A DNA stretch of 22,405 nt from JBKDZP01 sp047971315 (GCA_047971315.1 JBKDZP010000005.1:1-22405), one strand, 5' to 3'; shown: positions 1 through 9,518, counted from the first letter of the stretch. The notes: generated by a model not told the origin, from the letters alone. Program-made: numbers and translations.

Positions 1-1625
1 ATACTATGTTAATGCATGAAAAAATGGCAACAGCTTTAGATAAATGTATAATAAAAATAAAAGAAAATCAAAAGAAGACATCAAAAACAATATTTTGGCC
101 AATGATAATATTAAAAACACCAAAAGGATGGACAGGACCAAAAATAGTTGATAATAAAATAATTGAAGATTCATTTAGAGCTCATCAAATTCCATTGCAA
201 GTTGATGAACAAAATATTCAAAATTTAGAAAAACTAGAAAAATGGCTTAAAAGTTATAAACCAGAAGAATTATTTGATAATAATGGAGAATTAATAAAAG
301 AATTACATTATCTTAAACCAAAAAATCCAATGGGATTAAATAAACATGCTAATGGTGGATTATTATTAAAAGATCTTGAAGTTCCAAATTTTAAGGATTA
401 TGGTATAGAAGTAAAACGTGGAACAACTGTAAATCAAGATATGATGGAATTAGGAAAATTTGTTAGAGATATAGTAGTAAATAATCCAGATAATTTTAGA
501 ATATTTGGACCAGATGAAGCTTTATCAAATCGATTAAATCATGTATTTGAAAAAACAAATAGACAGTGGGTTGAAGAAATAGTAAAAACTGATGAATTCC
601 TAAATAATGAAGGAAGAGTTGTTGATTCAATGTTATCGGAACATTTATGTCAAGGATGGTTAGAAGGATATTTATTAACCGGAAGACATGGTTTCTTTCA
701 CTGCTACGAAGCTTTTATCAGAATTGTTGATTCAATGGCAAGTCAACATGCTAAATGGTTGAAAGTTACAAAAGAGTTGCCATGGCGTAAAGAAATTGCG
801 AGTTTAAATTATATTCTAACAAGTCATGTATGGCAACAAGATCATAATGGATTTACTCATCAAGATCCTGGTTTCTTAGATCATCTTGTAAATAAGAAAG
901 CAGATATTTCAAGAATATATTTACCATTTGATACTAATACTTTGTTATCTACATTCGATCATTGTATTAGAAGTAAAAACTATATAAATGTTATAGTAGC
1001 AAGTAAACATCCAAGACAACAATGGTTGACAATAGATGAAGCATCAAATCATTGTAAAAATGGAATTGGAATATTAGAATTTGCATCAAATGATAATGGG
1101 AACCCAGACTTAATATTAGTTGGATGTGGAGATACACCAACTTTAGAAATAATAGCAGCTTCAACAATTTTAAGACAACACATCAAAGATATAAAAATAA
1201 GAGTAATTAATGTAATTGATTTAATGAAATTACAATCAAACGAACAACATCCTCACGGAATGAATGATAGTGAATATAATATTTTATTTACAACAAATAA
1301 ACCAATTATTTTTGCTTTTCATGGTTATCCTAACTTAATTCATCAACTAACATATAAAAGAATTAATGATAACTTACATGTTCATGGATATTTAGAAGAA
1401 GGAACAATTACAACTCCTTTTGATATGAGGGTTCAAAATAAATTAGATAGATATAATTTAGTTTTAAATGCTTTAAAATATTTACAACAAACTGTGGAAA
1501 CACAAAATTTAAAAAACTGGTGTTTAGAAAAAATTAATGAACATAATACATATATAAAGGAAAATGGTATAGATATGCCAGATATTATTAACTTTAATTT
1601 TGAAACAGAAATTAATAAATTATAA
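1..1625 (+). CDS. xfp: Phosphoketolase (Xfp/Xpk), C-terminal part, 5' truncated by window
   Basis: Xylulose-5-phosphate/fructose-6-phosphate phosphoketolase is a cytoplasmic, thiamine-diphosphate-dependent enzyme. It cleaves xylulose-5-P (or fructose-6-P) with phosphate to acetyl-P and glyceraldehyde-3-P (or erythrose-4-P). About 540 residues are visible of a family of about 790, so the N-terminal thiamine-binding part lies left of the window. The frame is open to base 1 (the codon before the first visible Met is ACT), so the first Met is internal. Diagnostic stretches are HANGGLLLKDLEVP, WLEGYLLTGRHGFFHCYEAF, HVWQQDHNGFTHQDPGFLDH, VIVASKHPRQQWLTIDEA and the C-terminal TTPFDMRVQNKLDR. The stop TAA is followed directly by a strong terminator, so this is the last gene of its transcript. 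The family call is very secure; which sugar phosphate is preferred cannot be read from this part. Confidence 0.95.
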   Translation, partial: TMLMHEKMATALDKCIIKIKENQKKTSKTIFWPMIILKTPKGWTGPKIVDNKIIEDSFRAHQIPLQVDEQNIQNLEKLEKWLKSYKPEELFDNNGELIKELHYLKPKNPMGLNKHANGGLLLKDLEVPNFKDYGIEVKRGTTVNQDMMELGKFVRDIVVNNPDNFRIFGPDEALSNRLNHVFEKTNRQWVEEIVKTDEFLNNEGRVVDSMLSEHLCQGWLEGYLLTGRHGFFHCYEAFIRIVDSMASQHAKWLKVTKELPWRKEIASLNYILTSHVWQQDHNGFTHQDPGFLDHLVNKKADISRIYLPFDTNTLLSTFDHCIRSKNYINVIVASKHPRQQWLTIDEASNHCKNGIGILEFASNDNGNPDLILVGCGDTPTLEIIAASTILRQHIKDIKIRVINVIDLMKLQSNEQHPHGMNDSEYNILFTTNKPIIFAFHGYPNLIHQLTYKRINDNLHVHGYLEEGTITTPFDMRVQNKLDRYNLVLNALKYLQQTVETQNLKNWCLEKINEHNTYIKENGIDMPDIINFNFETEINKL

Positions 1626-1658
1626 AATTAAAAAGGACTACAAAGGTCCTTTTTAATT
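1626..1658 (+). terminator. Rho-independent terminator after phosphoketolase
   Basis: Perfect 13-bp inverted repeat (1626-1638 with 1646-1658, core GGAC/GTCC) with a 7-base loop. Runs of A on the left arm and T on the right arm let it work in both directions. Confidence 0.9.
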
Positions 1659-1731
1659 ATTTAAAATAAAAAATAGTTGAATTTACATATAATTTTATCC
1701 TTAATTTTAAAAAAAATCTAAATAAATTAAC

Positions 1732-1760
1732 TTGTTAAATAAACATTTGTTTGTTATAAT
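1732..1760 (+). promoter_or_regulatory. Sigma-A-type promoter for pcrA
   Basis: TTGTTA (1732-1737), 17-base spacer, TATAAT (1755-1760), with an extended TGT just before the -10. The pcrA start codon follows 21 bases after the -10, with an AAGGTG ribosome binding site between. Confidence 0.75.
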
Positions 1761-1781
1761 TGATTAATAGAAGGTGAAAAT

Positions 1782-3869
1782 ATGAATTTAAATAATTTAA
1801 ATGATAAACAAAAAGCAGCAATAATAAATACAGATGGCCCTACTTTGGTATTGGCTGGAGCTGGTTCTGGTAAAACAAAAGTACTAACAACTAAAATAGC
1901 ATACTTAGTAAAAGAAAAAAATATTAATCCTTATAATATTTTAGCAATTACTTTTACAAATAAAGCAGCAAAAGAAATGCAAGAAAGAGTAGCAACTATG
2001 TTGGGATCAATATCAAAACAAATTCAAATTTCAACATTTCACTCTCTTGGAGTTCTATTAATTAGAGAAAATTTTGAAAAATTAGGATATAAATCAAATT
2101 TTACAATACTTGATGGCGATGATTCACTTACAGTAATAAAAAAAATAATTAAAGAAATGAACTTAGATGTAAAACAGTATAATCCAAAAGTAATTAAAAA
2201 TAAAATAAGTGGAGCAAAAAATGAATTGTTAGATGCTTCTAGCTATGAAAAATATGCCAGTACAGAATTTGAAGAAAAGGTAGTTCAAATATTTAGAAAA
2301 TATGAATATCAATTATTTATAAATAATTCACTTGATTTTGATGATTTGTTAATATTACCTATCATTTTATTAAAAAATAATTCAGAAATATTAATGAAAT
2401 ATCAAGAAAGATTTAAATATATTCTCGTTGATGAATATCAAGATACAAATGAAGCACAATATGTATTAACAAAACTTTTAAGTGCAAGATATAGAAACAT
2501 TTGTGTAGTAGGTGATAATGATCAAAGTATTTATAGTTTTAGAGGAGCTAATTATCGGAATATACTTAATTTTGAAAAAGACTATAAAGAAGTAAAAGCC
2601 ATTTACTTAGAAGAAAATTATCGTTCTACTAAAAATATTTTAAATGCTGCTAATGATGTTATTAAAAATAATAAAAAAAGAAAAGAAAAAAAACTTTGGA
2701 CACAAAATGATGTAGGATTAAAAATAAAATATAATGTCTGTGAAACTGAAAAAGATGAATCTTATTACATTACTAATGAAATAAAGAAATTAATTGAAAC
2801 TGGTATTTTAAAACAAGATATAGCCATTTTATATAGAACAAACGCTCAATCTAGAGCAATCGAGGAAAATTTATTAAGAGAAAATATTCCATATAAAGTA
2901 GTTGGAAGTTTTTACTTTTATAAAAGAAAAGAAATAAAAGATTTGATTAGTTATTTAAAACTTATATATAATAGTTCAGATGATATTAGTTTACTTAGAG
3001 TAATTAATGTTCCAAAAAGAGGAATAGGATTAAAAACATTAGAAAAATTATCAACAATTGCTACAGATCAAAGGATTTCTATATATGATGCTATTACAAG
3101 TTCTAAAGAATGGGAATTTAAAAAAATAATAGAACAATTAAAAAATGATAGTCAAACAGTTTCACTAACAGAATTAATAGACTTGATTTTAGATAAAACA
3201 GGTATGAGACAAGAATTAATAGAACAAAAGTCAATAGAAGCTGATATTAGACTAGAAAATTTAGAAGAATTCAAAACAATAACCAAAAATTTTGAAGAAA
3301 GTATTGGATTAGTTTCATTAGAAGAATTTCTTGATGAAATTAGTTTAGTAGCTGACATTGAAGAACATAAGAATAATAATGAGGTAGTTACATTGATGAC
3401 TGTTCATGCTGCTAAAGGATTAGAATTTGATAATGTTTTTATAGCAGGTGTTGAAGAAGGAATTTTTCCACATAAAAATTCATTATTGAATGAGGAGGCA
3501 ATGGAAGAAGAACGAAGATTATGTTATGTTGCAATAACCAGAGCAAAAAAAAATCTTCATCTTGTAAGTGCAAGAAAAAGAACAATATTTGGGGATGTTG
3601 GATTTAACCCTCCAAGTAGATTTATAAGTGAAATAGATGAAGAATATCTAGAAATAAGTAATATTCAGCCAATAATTGAAAAAAATAAAAAACAAATACT
3701 AAGTATTGATAATAGTGTAGTATATCAATGTGGGGAACATATCATTCATGATACATATGGTGAAGGTGTTATAATAGTAATAAATAAAGATACATTGCAA
3801 ATTGCATTTTCTGTAGAATATGGAATTAAAACACTAATTAAAGGACATAAATCAATTAAAAAGAAGTAA
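1782..3869 (+). CDS. pcrA: ATP-dependent DNA helicase PcrA (UvrD/Rep family)
   Basis: Superfamily 1A 3'-5' helicase that unwinds DNA in repair and clears RecA and stalled polymerases; essential in many Gram-positives. At 695 residues it is slightly shorter than the usual 720-740. The motifs are in order: Walker A AGAGSGKT at 25-32, TFHSLG around 85-90, Walker B VDEYQDTN at 216-223, motif III GDNDQSIYSFRGA at 244-256, motif V TVHAAKGLEFD from 540, and motif VI VAITRAKK from about 583. The tail ends in a Tudor-like PcrA C-terminal domain (HDTYGEGVIIVI...), which in known PcrA contacts RNA polymerase. The ATG has an AAGGTG ribosome binding site 6-7 bases upstream and its own promoter. ligA lies downstream, the usual pcrA-ligA pairing of Firmicutes, here interrupted by one tiny gene. 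Confidence 0.97.
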   Translation: MNLNNLNDKQKAAIINTDGPTLVLAGAGSGKTKVLTTKIAYLVKEKNINPYNILAITFTNKAAKEMQERVATMLGSISKQIQISTFHSLGVLLIRENFEKLGYKSNFTILDGDDSLTVIKKIIKEMNLDVKQYNPKVIKNKISGAKNELLDASSYEKYASTEFEEKVVQIFRKYEYQLFINNSLDFDDLLILPIILLKNNSEILMKYQERFKYILVDEYQDTNEAQYVLTKLLSARYRNICVVGDNDQSIYSFRGANYRNILNFEKDYKEVKAIYLEENYRSTKNILNAANDVIKNNKKRKEKKLWTQNDVGLKIKYNVCETEKDESYYITNEIKKLIETGILKQDIAILYRTNAQSRAIEENLLRENIPYKVVGSFYFYKRKEIKDLISYLKLIYNSSDDISLLRVINVPKRGIGLKTLEKLSTIATDQRISIYDAITSSKEWEFKKIIEQLKNDSQTVSLTELIDLILDKTGMRQELIEQKSIEADIRLENLEEFKTITKNFEESIGLVSLEEFLDEISLVADIEEHKNNNEVVTLMTVHAAKGLEFDNVFIAGVEEGIFPHKNSLLNEEAMEEERRLCYVAITRAKKNLHLVSARKRTIFGDVGFNPPSRFISEIDEEYLEISNIQPIIEKNKKQILSIDNSVVYQCGEHIIHDTYGEGVIIVINKDTLQIAFSVEYGIKTLIKGHKSIKKK

Positions 3870-3874
3870 ATTTC

Positions 3875-3903
3875 TTTACTAATTTTAAATTAAATGATAT
3901 ACT
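3875..3903 (+). promoter_or_regulatory. Possible promoter of the 52-residue membrane protein gene
   Basis: TTTACT (3875-3880), 17-base spacer, TATACT (3898-3903) with an extended TGA before the -10. It lies between the pcrA stop and the small gene. The match is moderate. Confidence 0.45.
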
Positions 3904-3938
3904 TACATTGAAAAAACACTTTAGTAAGGAGATATTTT

Positions 3939-4097
3939 ATGGCATTAACAATTATAGAACAGTTAAATAATTGGACAGAAAGTATAAATGATTGGATAAT
4001 AACAATTAGTAAAAATGACTATTTTTGGGTAGTAATGTTTTTTGCTATATTAATCATAATTTTGATAGCTTTTAATACTTTTCATAAAAATAAATAA
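3939..4097 (+). CDS. Small single-pass membrane protein, 52 residues
   Basis: ATG preceded by a strong AAGGAG ribosome binding site 8 bases upstream, a 52-codon frame and TAA, followed at once by a terminator. An N-terminal amphipathic part with Trp and acidic residues (about 1-27) precedes one hydrophobic helix (about 29-46) and a short basic tail (HKNK), which predicts cytoplasmic C-terminal Lys residues. I do not recognise a family. Signal, size and isolated position between pcrA and ligA argue that it is a real expressed gene; I infer a membrane-anchored regulatory or stress peptide only from shape. It could also be a type I toxin-like peptide, but no antisense RNA promoter is evident. 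Confidence 0.65.
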   Translation: MALTIIEQLNNWTESINDWIITISKNDYFWVVMFFAILIIILIAFNTFHKNK

Positions 4098-4119
4098 TAC
4101 AAAATATGTATTATTTTTT
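4092..4119 (+). terminator. Terminator after the 52-residue gene
   Basis: 9-bp stem AAATAATAC/GTATTATTT (4092-4100 with 4108-4116), 7-base loop, then a T-rich run. It begins inside the stop region of the small gene. Confidence 0.75.
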
Positions 4120-4153
4120 ATTTTTGTTAGTTTATTAAATATGCCTGTTATGG

Positions 4154-4159
4154 TATAAT
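4154..4159 (+). promoter_or_regulatory. Extended -10 promoter for ligA
   Basis: TGGTATAAT with TATAAT at 4154-4159. No good -35 sits at 17 bases (TTTATT, 4131-4136), so the extended -10 probably matters. Its position rules out translation from the ATG at 4160, because that codon would be at or before the transcription start. Confidence 0.6.
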
Positions 4160-4180
4160 ATGATAAATAGGAGGGATAAA

Positions 4181-6172
4181 ATGCAAGATAGAATAGAAGA
4201 ATTAACTACAATTTTAAACCAAGCTAATTATGATTATCATGTCTTAGATAATCCTAAAATATCAGATCAAGAGTATGATAAATATCTAAGAGAATTAATT
4301 AATCTTGAGATAAAATATCCTTCTTTAAAACTAAATAATTCTCCCACTTCTAAAATTGGTGGTGAAGTAATATCCGACTTTAAAAAAATTATTCATAATG
4401 TTCCGATGATGAGTTTATCAAATGTATTTAATGAAGATGAAATAATTAGATTTGATGAAAAAATAAGAAAAGAATTTTCTAATCCAGAATATATTGTAGA
4501 ATTAAAAATTGATGGGTTATCAGTTTCATTATATTATGAAAATGGAGAATTTATTAAAGCATCTACTAGAGGAGATGGAATAGTAGGTGAAGATATTACT
4601 CATAATGTAAAAACAATAAAAAGTATTCCACTAGAATTAAAAGAAAAAATTGATATTGAAGTTCGCGGTGAAATTTATATGAGTAAAAACGTCTTTAATT
4701 CCTTAAATCAAATAAGACAACAAGAAGGAAAAGAACTTTTTGCAAACCCAAGAAATGCTGCTGCTGGAAGCATTAGACAATTAGATTCTAAAATTGCAGC
4801 AAGTAGAAAATTAGATTGTTTTTTATATCATCTCCCAGATGCAGAAAAATTTAATTTATCAACGCATAAAGAAGCTTTAGATTATATAAGTAAATTAGAT
4901 TTTGTTGTTAATCCAAATATAAAATTAGTAAAAACCGTTGACGAATTATTAGAATATATTTACTTTTGGACTAATAATAGAGATGATTTACCATATGAAA
5001 TAGATGGAATTGTAATAAAACTAAATAGTATCAAAGAACAAATTTTATTAGGCAATACTGCTAAATATCCTAAATGGGCAACTGCATATAAATTCCCATC
5101 TAAACTAGTTTTAACAAAATTAAAAGACATTAAATTTACAGTTGGTAGAACAGGTCAAGTAACTCCAAATGCAATTTTAGAACCAGTTATAGTAATGGGG
5201 TCAACAATATCAAAAACAACATTACATAACGAAGACTTCGTTAAAGAAAAAGATATAAGAATTGGGGATATAGTTGCAATAAAAAAAGCAGGTGATGTTA
5301 TACCAGAAGTTGTACATGTTGAAATAAATAGAAGAAATGGTTCAGAAAAGCCATTTACTATGACTACGGTTTGTCCAATTTGTAATAATTATCTAACTAG
5401 AAAAAAAGAAGAAGTAGCATATTATTGCTTAAATCCAAAATGTGATGCTAAGAAAATTGAAAGTTTCATTCATTACACAAGTCGAGATACAATGCAAATA
5501 GAAGGATTTGGTGATAGAATAATTGAAGACTTTTATAATATGGGTTATTTAAAATCAATAGAAGATTTCTACTATTTAAAAGATCATAAAGATCAATTAA
5601 TGGAGTTAGAAGGATTTGGTGAAAAAAGAATAAATAATTTACTAGAAAGTATTGAAAAAAGTAAGGAACAATCACTTGAAAGACTATTATTTGCTCTAGG
5701 AATTAGACATGTTGGTAAAAAAACCGCAAAAATATTAGCCCAAGAATTTAAAAATATTGATAAAATATTATTATCTAATGTAGAACAGCTAGCTAGTATA
5801 AATGATATAGGATTAACTATCGCTAAAAGTGTTTATGAATTTTTTCAAGACGAAAATAATGTCAACTTAATAATAAAATTAAAAGAATTAGGAATAAATA
5901 CTAAATATCAGGGGAAAACATTAAATGCAACAGATATTTTTACAAACAAAATATTTGTACTTACTGGAACATTACCAACATTATCTAGAGAGCAAGCTTC
6001 AAAGTTAATTGAAGAAAATGGTGGAAAAATAACATCTTCTGTTACAAGCAAAACAGATTATTTATTACTTGGAAATGAACCTGGAAGTAAATATGAAAAA
6101 GCGATAAAATTAGAAATAAAAATATTAAATGAAGAACAATTAAAACAACTTTTAAACAATTCTATGATATAA
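4181..6172 (+). CDS. ligA: NAD+-dependent DNA ligase LigA
   Basis: Seals nicks between Okazaki fragments and in repair using NAD+. The 663-residue length is normal for LigA. Domains in order: Ia domain (YDYHVLDNPKISDQEYD, about 17-33), adenylation domain with the catalytic lysine in KIDG (Lys109), OB fold, a Cys4 zinc finger (C398, C401, C416, C421), helix-hairpin-helix region with GFGEKR and GIRHVGKKTA, and a C-terminal BRCT domain (about 587-661). I choose ATG 4181 because GGAGGG lies 5-8 bases before it. An in-frame ATG at 4160 has no ribosome binding site and falls on the promoter -10. The pcrA-ligA neighbourhood supports the call. Confidence 0.97.
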   Translation: MQDRIEELTTILNQANYDYHVLDNPKISDQEYDKYLRELINLEIKYPSLKLNNSPTSKIGGEVISDFKKIIHNVPMMSLSNVFNEDEIIRFDEKIRKEFSNPEYIVELKIDGLSVSLYYENGEFIKASTRGDGIVGEDITHNVKTIKSIPLELKEKIDIEVRGEIYMSKNVFNSLNQIRQQEGKELFANPRNAAAGSIRQLDSKIAASRKLDCFLYHLPDAEKFNLSTHKEALDYISKLDFVVNPNIKLVKTVDELLEYIYFWTNNRDDLPYEIDGIVIKLNSIKEQILLGNTAKYPKWATAYKFPSKLVLTKLKDIKFTVGRTGQVTPNAILEPVIVMGSTISKTTLHNEDFVKEKDIRIGDIVAIKKAGDVIPEVVHVEINRRNGSEKPFTMTTVCPICNNYLTRKKEEVAYYCLNPKCDAKKIESFIHYTSRDTMQIEGFGDRIIEDFYNMGYLKSIEDFYYLKDHKDQLMELEGFGEKRINNLLESIEKSKEQSLERLLFALGIRHVGKKTAKILAQEFKNIDKILLSNVEQLASINDIGLTIAKSVYEFFQDENNVNLIIKLKELGINTKYQGKTLNATDIFTNKIFVLTGTLPTLSREQASKLIEENGGKITSSVTSKTDYLLLGNEPGSKYEKAIKLEIKILNEEQLKQLLNNSMI

Positions 6173-6190
6173 TTTAAATTGGAGGTAGTT

Positions 6191-8416
6191 ATGGAAAAAT
6201 GGAATAAATTTAAAGGACAAAAGTGGAAAGAAGAAATAAATGTACAAGACTTTATCCACAATAATTATAAAGAATATACTGGAAATGATGAATTTTTAGT
6301 TGGAACAACTTCTAAAACAAGTAAAATTTGGAATATATGTAAAAATTTAATAAAACAAGAACTAGAAAAAGGAATTCTAGATGCTGAAACAAATATTATT
6401 TCTGGAATTGACAATTTTGAACCAGGATATATTGATGTTGAAAATGAAGTAATTGTCGGTCTTCAAACTGATAAACCATTAAAAAGAATAGTAAACTTGT
6501 ATGGTGGATTTAGATTAGCAATTAATTCATTAGAAGCATATGGATATAAATTAAATGAAGAAATAGAAAAAAAATTTCCAATGTATAGAAAAACTCATAA
6601 TGATGGTGTGTTTGATGCCTATACTGATGACATCAAAAAAGCAAGACATACAGGATTATTAACTGGACTTCCAGATGCATATGGAAGAGGTAGAATAATA
6701 GGTGATTATCGTAGACTTGCACTTTATGGAATAGATTTCTTAATTTTAAAGAAAAAAGAAGATTTAAAAAACTTAGAAATAATTATAAATGAAGAAACAA
6801 TTAGATTAAGAGAAGAAGTAAATGAACAAATTAAAGCTTTAAAACAAATTAAAAGTATGGCATCAAAATATGGATTTGATATTTCTCAACCAGCAACAAA
6901 TGCAAAAGAAGCAATACAATGGACATACTTTGGTTATCTAGCAGCAATAAAAGAAAATAATGGTGCAGCAATGAGTTTAGGAAGAACTTCAACATTCTTA
7001 GATATTTATATTGAAAAAGATATTGAAGAAGGCATTTTATCTGAAGAAACTGCACAAGAACTTATAGATCAATTTATAATTAAATTACGTATTGCAAGAC
7101 ACTTACGTACACCAGAATATAATGAATTATTTGCTGGAGATCCAACTTGGGTAACAGAATCAATAGGTGGTATGAACAGTGATGGAAGAAGTTTAGTTAC
7201 AAAAACATCATTTAGATACTTACATACTTTAATTAATTTGGAATCTGCACCAGAACCAAACTTAACTGTATTATGGTCAACTAATTTACCAAGTAATTTC
7301 AAAAAATATTGTTCCAAAATTTCAATATTGACAGATTCAATTCAATATGAAAATGATGATTTAATGAGGCCGCTTCAAGGAGATGATTATGGTATAGCAT
7401 GCTGTGTTTCATCAATGACTTTAGGAAAACAAATGCAATTTTTTGGAGCTAGATGTAATTTAGCAAAAGCCTTATTATATTCCATTAATGGTGGAATGGA
7501 TGAAATGAAAGAAGAATTAGTACTTGAAGATATAGAAATAATGAACGATGAAATTTTAGATTTTGATAAAGTTATTAAATCATATGATAAAGTATTAGAT
7601 AAAGTGGCAAAAACATATGTTGATGCAATGAACATAATTCACTTTATGCATGATAAATATGCTTATGAAGCAAGTCAAATGGCTCTTCATGATACAAAAA
7701 TTGATCATTTAATGGCATTTGGAGCAGCTGGATTATCAGTGGTAATTGATTCACTTTCTGCTATAAAATATGCTAAAGTAAAACCAATTCGAAATGAAAA
7801 AGGAATAGCAATAGATTTTACAATTGAAGGTGATTTTCCTAAATATGGAAATGATGATGATCGTGTAGATCAAATTGGAGTTGAATTAGTTGAAAAATTC
7901 TCCAATAAATTGAAGTCATTGCCATTATATAAAAATGCAATTCATTCACTTTCAATTTTAACAATTACATCTAATGTTGTTTATGGTAAAAAAACAGGAA
8001 CAACCCCAGATGGAAGAAAAGCTGGAGTTGCATTCGCACCTGGTGCTAATCCAATGCATGGTAGAGATACTAGTGGTGCATTAGCCTCTTTAAATTCAGT
8101 TGCTAAAATACCATATTGTAATTGTTGTGAAGATGGAGTATCAAATACATTTTCAGTAATTCCAAATACTTTAGGTAATAATTTAGAAAATAGAATTGAC
8201 AATTTAGTTCAAATAATGGATGGATACTTTAAACAAGGAGCGCAACATTTAAATGTTAATGTATTAAATAGAGAAATGTTAATGGATGCAATGGAAAATC
8301 CAGAAAAATATCCAATGCTTACAATTAGAGTATCTGGATATGCGGTTAGATTTAATCGCTTAAGTAAAGAACAACAACAAGAAGTAATTAGTAGAACTTT
8401 TCATGAAAATATATGA
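6191..8416 (+). CDS. pflB: Formate C-acetyltransferase (pyruvate formate-lyase)
   Basis: Glycyl-radical enzyme converting pyruvate and CoA to formate and acetyl-CoA in anaerobic fermentation; cytoplasmic and destroyed by oxygen. At 741 residues it is close to the usual 740-760. The adjacent active-site cysteines are C404-C405 in YGIACCVSSMTLGKQMQFFG, and the radical-bearing glycine is G716 in TIRVSGYAVRFN, so both catalytic centres are intact. The start is ATG 6191, with GGAGG ending 5 bases before it; an upstream in-frame TTG at 6179 would sit on the ribosome binding site. It overlaps pflA by 4 bases (ATGA), so enzyme and activase are translationally coupled. With the phosphoketolase it gives acetyl-P and acetyl-CoA routes to ATP. 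Confidence 0.97.
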   Translation: MEKWNKFKGQKWKEEINVQDFIHNNYKEYTGNDEFLVGTTSKTSKIWNICKNLIKQELEKGILDAETNIISGIDNFEPGYIDVENEVIVGLQTDKPLKRIVNLYGGFRLAINSLEAYGYKLNEEIEKKFPMYRKTHNDGVFDAYTDDIKKARHTGLLTGLPDAYGRGRIIGDYRRLALYGIDFLILKKKEDLKNLEIIINEETIRLREEVNEQIKALKQIKSMASKYGFDISQPATNAKEAIQWTYFGYLAAIKENNGAAMSLGRTSTFLDIYIEKDIEEGILSEETAQELIDQFIIKLRIARHLRTPEYNELFAGDPTWVTESIGGMNSDGRSLVTKTSFRYLHTLINLESAPEPNLTVLWSTNLPSNFKKYCSKISILTDSIQYENDDLMRPLQGDDYGIACCVSSMTLGKQMQFFGARCNLAKALLYSINGGMDEMKEELVLEDIEIMNDEILDFDKVIKSYDKVLDKVAKTYVDAMNIIHFMHDKYAYEASQMALHDTKIDHLMAFGAAGLSVVIDSLSAIKYAKVKPIRNEKGIAIDFTIEGDFPKYGNDDDRVDQIGVELVEKFSNKLKSLPLYKNAIHSLSILTITSNVVYGKKTGTTPDGRKAGVAFAPGANPMHGRDTSGALASLNSVAKIPYCNCCEDGVSNTFSVIPNTLGNNLENRIDNLVQIMDGYFKQGAQHLNVNVLNREMLMDAMENPEKYPMLTIRVSGYAVRFNRLSKEQQQEVISRTFHENI

Positions 8417-9111
8417 TAGGTTACATTAATAAAATAGAAACTTTAGGCTTTTCTGATGGACCAGGACTTAGAGTTGTGGTATTCTTACAAGGATGCACTT
8501 TAAGATGTATCTACTGTCATAACCCTGAAACTTGGAAACAAAATGAAGGTTTAAAATTGACACCAGACCAATTAGTTGAACAAATATTAAAATACAAAAA
8601 CTATTTTGATAAAACCGGTGGAGTAACATTCTCAGGTGGGGAGCCATTATTACAAAATGAATTTCTATTAGAAACACTTAAACTATGTAAGAAGAATAAT
8701 ATTCATACATGTTTAGATACGGCAGGTATAGGTGATAATTATCAAGAAATTATTAAATATACTGATTTGATTATGTTTGATATAAAAGGTATAAATAGTG
8801 AAGATTATAAATATATTACTGGAAGTAATATTGAAAGATCATTATTGTTTTTAAATGAATGTCAAAAACAAAATAAAAAATTATGGATTAGGTATGTAAT
8901 AGTACCAGATTTTAATGATACAAAAGAATATATATTGAAATTTAAGGACTATATTTCAAAAATTCAATATTTAGAAAAAGTAGAATTTTTACCATATCAC
9001 ACATTAGGTTTATTTAAATATAAAGAATTAGGTATACCATATAGATTAAAAAATACTAAAAGTATGGACAAAGAAAAATGTAATGAATTTTTAAAAATAT
9101 TAGAACTGTGA
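8413..9111 (+). CDS. pflA: Pyruvate formate-lyase activating enzyme (radical SAM)
   Basis: Radical S-adenosylmethionine enzyme that makes the glycyl radical on PflB. At 232 residues it is typical (about 235-250). The [4Fe-4S] motif CxxxCxxC is C28, C32 and C35 in GCTLRCIYCHNPETW, after the typical FSDGPGLRVVVFLQG opening. The GGVTFSGGEPLLQ motif that binds SAM follows. The ATG overlaps the pflB TGA, with no separate ribosome binding site needed. The gene ends in a terminator that overlaps its own stop codon. Confidence 0.97.
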   Translation: MIGYINKIETLGFSDGPGLRVVVFLQGCTLRCIYCHNPETWKQNEGLKLTPDQLVEQILKYKNYFDKTGGVTFSGGEPLLQNEFLLETLKLCKKNNIHTCLDTAGIGDNYQEIIKYTDLIMFDIKGINSEDYKYITGSNIERSLLFLNECQKQNKKLWIRYVIVPDFNDTKEYILKFKDYISKIQYLEKVEFLPYHTLGLFKYKELGIPYRLKNTKSMDKEKCNEFLKILEL

Positions 9112-9130
9112 AAAATACCAGTTCTTTTTT
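9102..9130 (+). terminator. Terminator of the pflBA operon
   Basis: 7-bp stem AGAACTG/CAGTTCT (9102-9108 with 9119-9125), 10-base loop, then six T. The left arm lies in the last codons of pflA. Confidence 0.8.
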
Positions 9131-9162
9131 ATTTGATCATAAATTATATATATATTAATTAA

Positions 9163-9191
9163 TTGCAAACATATAAAATTTATGATATAAT
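9163..9191 (+). promoter_or_regulatory. Promoter of the TM2-like gene
   Basis: TTGCAA (9163-9168), 17-base spacer ending in TGA, TATAAT (9186-9191). A strong sigma-A-type match, 30 bases before the ATG. Confidence 0.75.
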
Positions 9192-9220
9192 TAACTCGTA
9201 TAGTAGGAAGGAGTAAAACA

Positions 9221-9457
9221 ATGGAAAATAATAAAAACAATAATTTAACAAGATTTTTATTAACATTTTTCTTAGGTTGGATTGGAAGTATTATTATCAA
9301 TAGCACTTCACTTAAACCTGTTGGATTTAAATGTAGAACATTAGCATATATATTCTTATCATTAATTACTTGTGGTATTTATAGTTTAGTTGCTAGTTTA
9401 TGTAATTTATCTTTTGATCCAAATGCTAGTAAAAATATTGGTTATATTAAAGAATAA
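9221..9457 (+). CDS. Small TM2-like membrane protein, 78 residues
   Basis: Two hydrophobic helices (about 10-28 and 42-61) joined by a short polar turn with Lys/Arg, in the pattern FFLGWIGSIIINSTSLKP then RTLAYIFLSLITCGIYSLVASLCNLSFDP. This looks like the small TM2-type or related two-helix proteins common in Firmicutes, with no known biochemical role. The ATG has AAGGAG about 7 bases upstream and its own promoter and terminator, so it is a one-gene unit. The family call is from remembered pattern, not from a search. Confidence 0.75.
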   Translation: MENNKNNNLTRFLLTFFLGWIGSIIINSTSLKPVGFKCRTLAYIFLSLITCGIYSLVASLCNLSFDPNASKNIGYIKE

Positions 9458-9492
9458 TAATAATTCTTTTAAAAATAGTCAAAAAACTTACA

Positions 9493-9518
9493 CAAGAGAA
9501 GTACAATTTCTCTTTTTT
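9493..9518 (+). terminator. Terminator after the TM2-like gene
   Basis: 7-bp stem AAGAGAA/TTCTCTT (9493-9499 with 9507-9513), 7-base loop, then a run of T. Confidence 0.8.

Noticed and set aside
4160..4180. Upstream in-frame ATG for ligA
   Set aside because: It overlaps the -10 promoter element and lacks a ribosome binding site; ATG 4181 has GGAGGG.
7069..8202. Minus-strand open frames of 73-82 codons within pflB
   Set aside because: They are antisense shadows of a well-supported gene, without ribosome binding sites or recognisable motifs.
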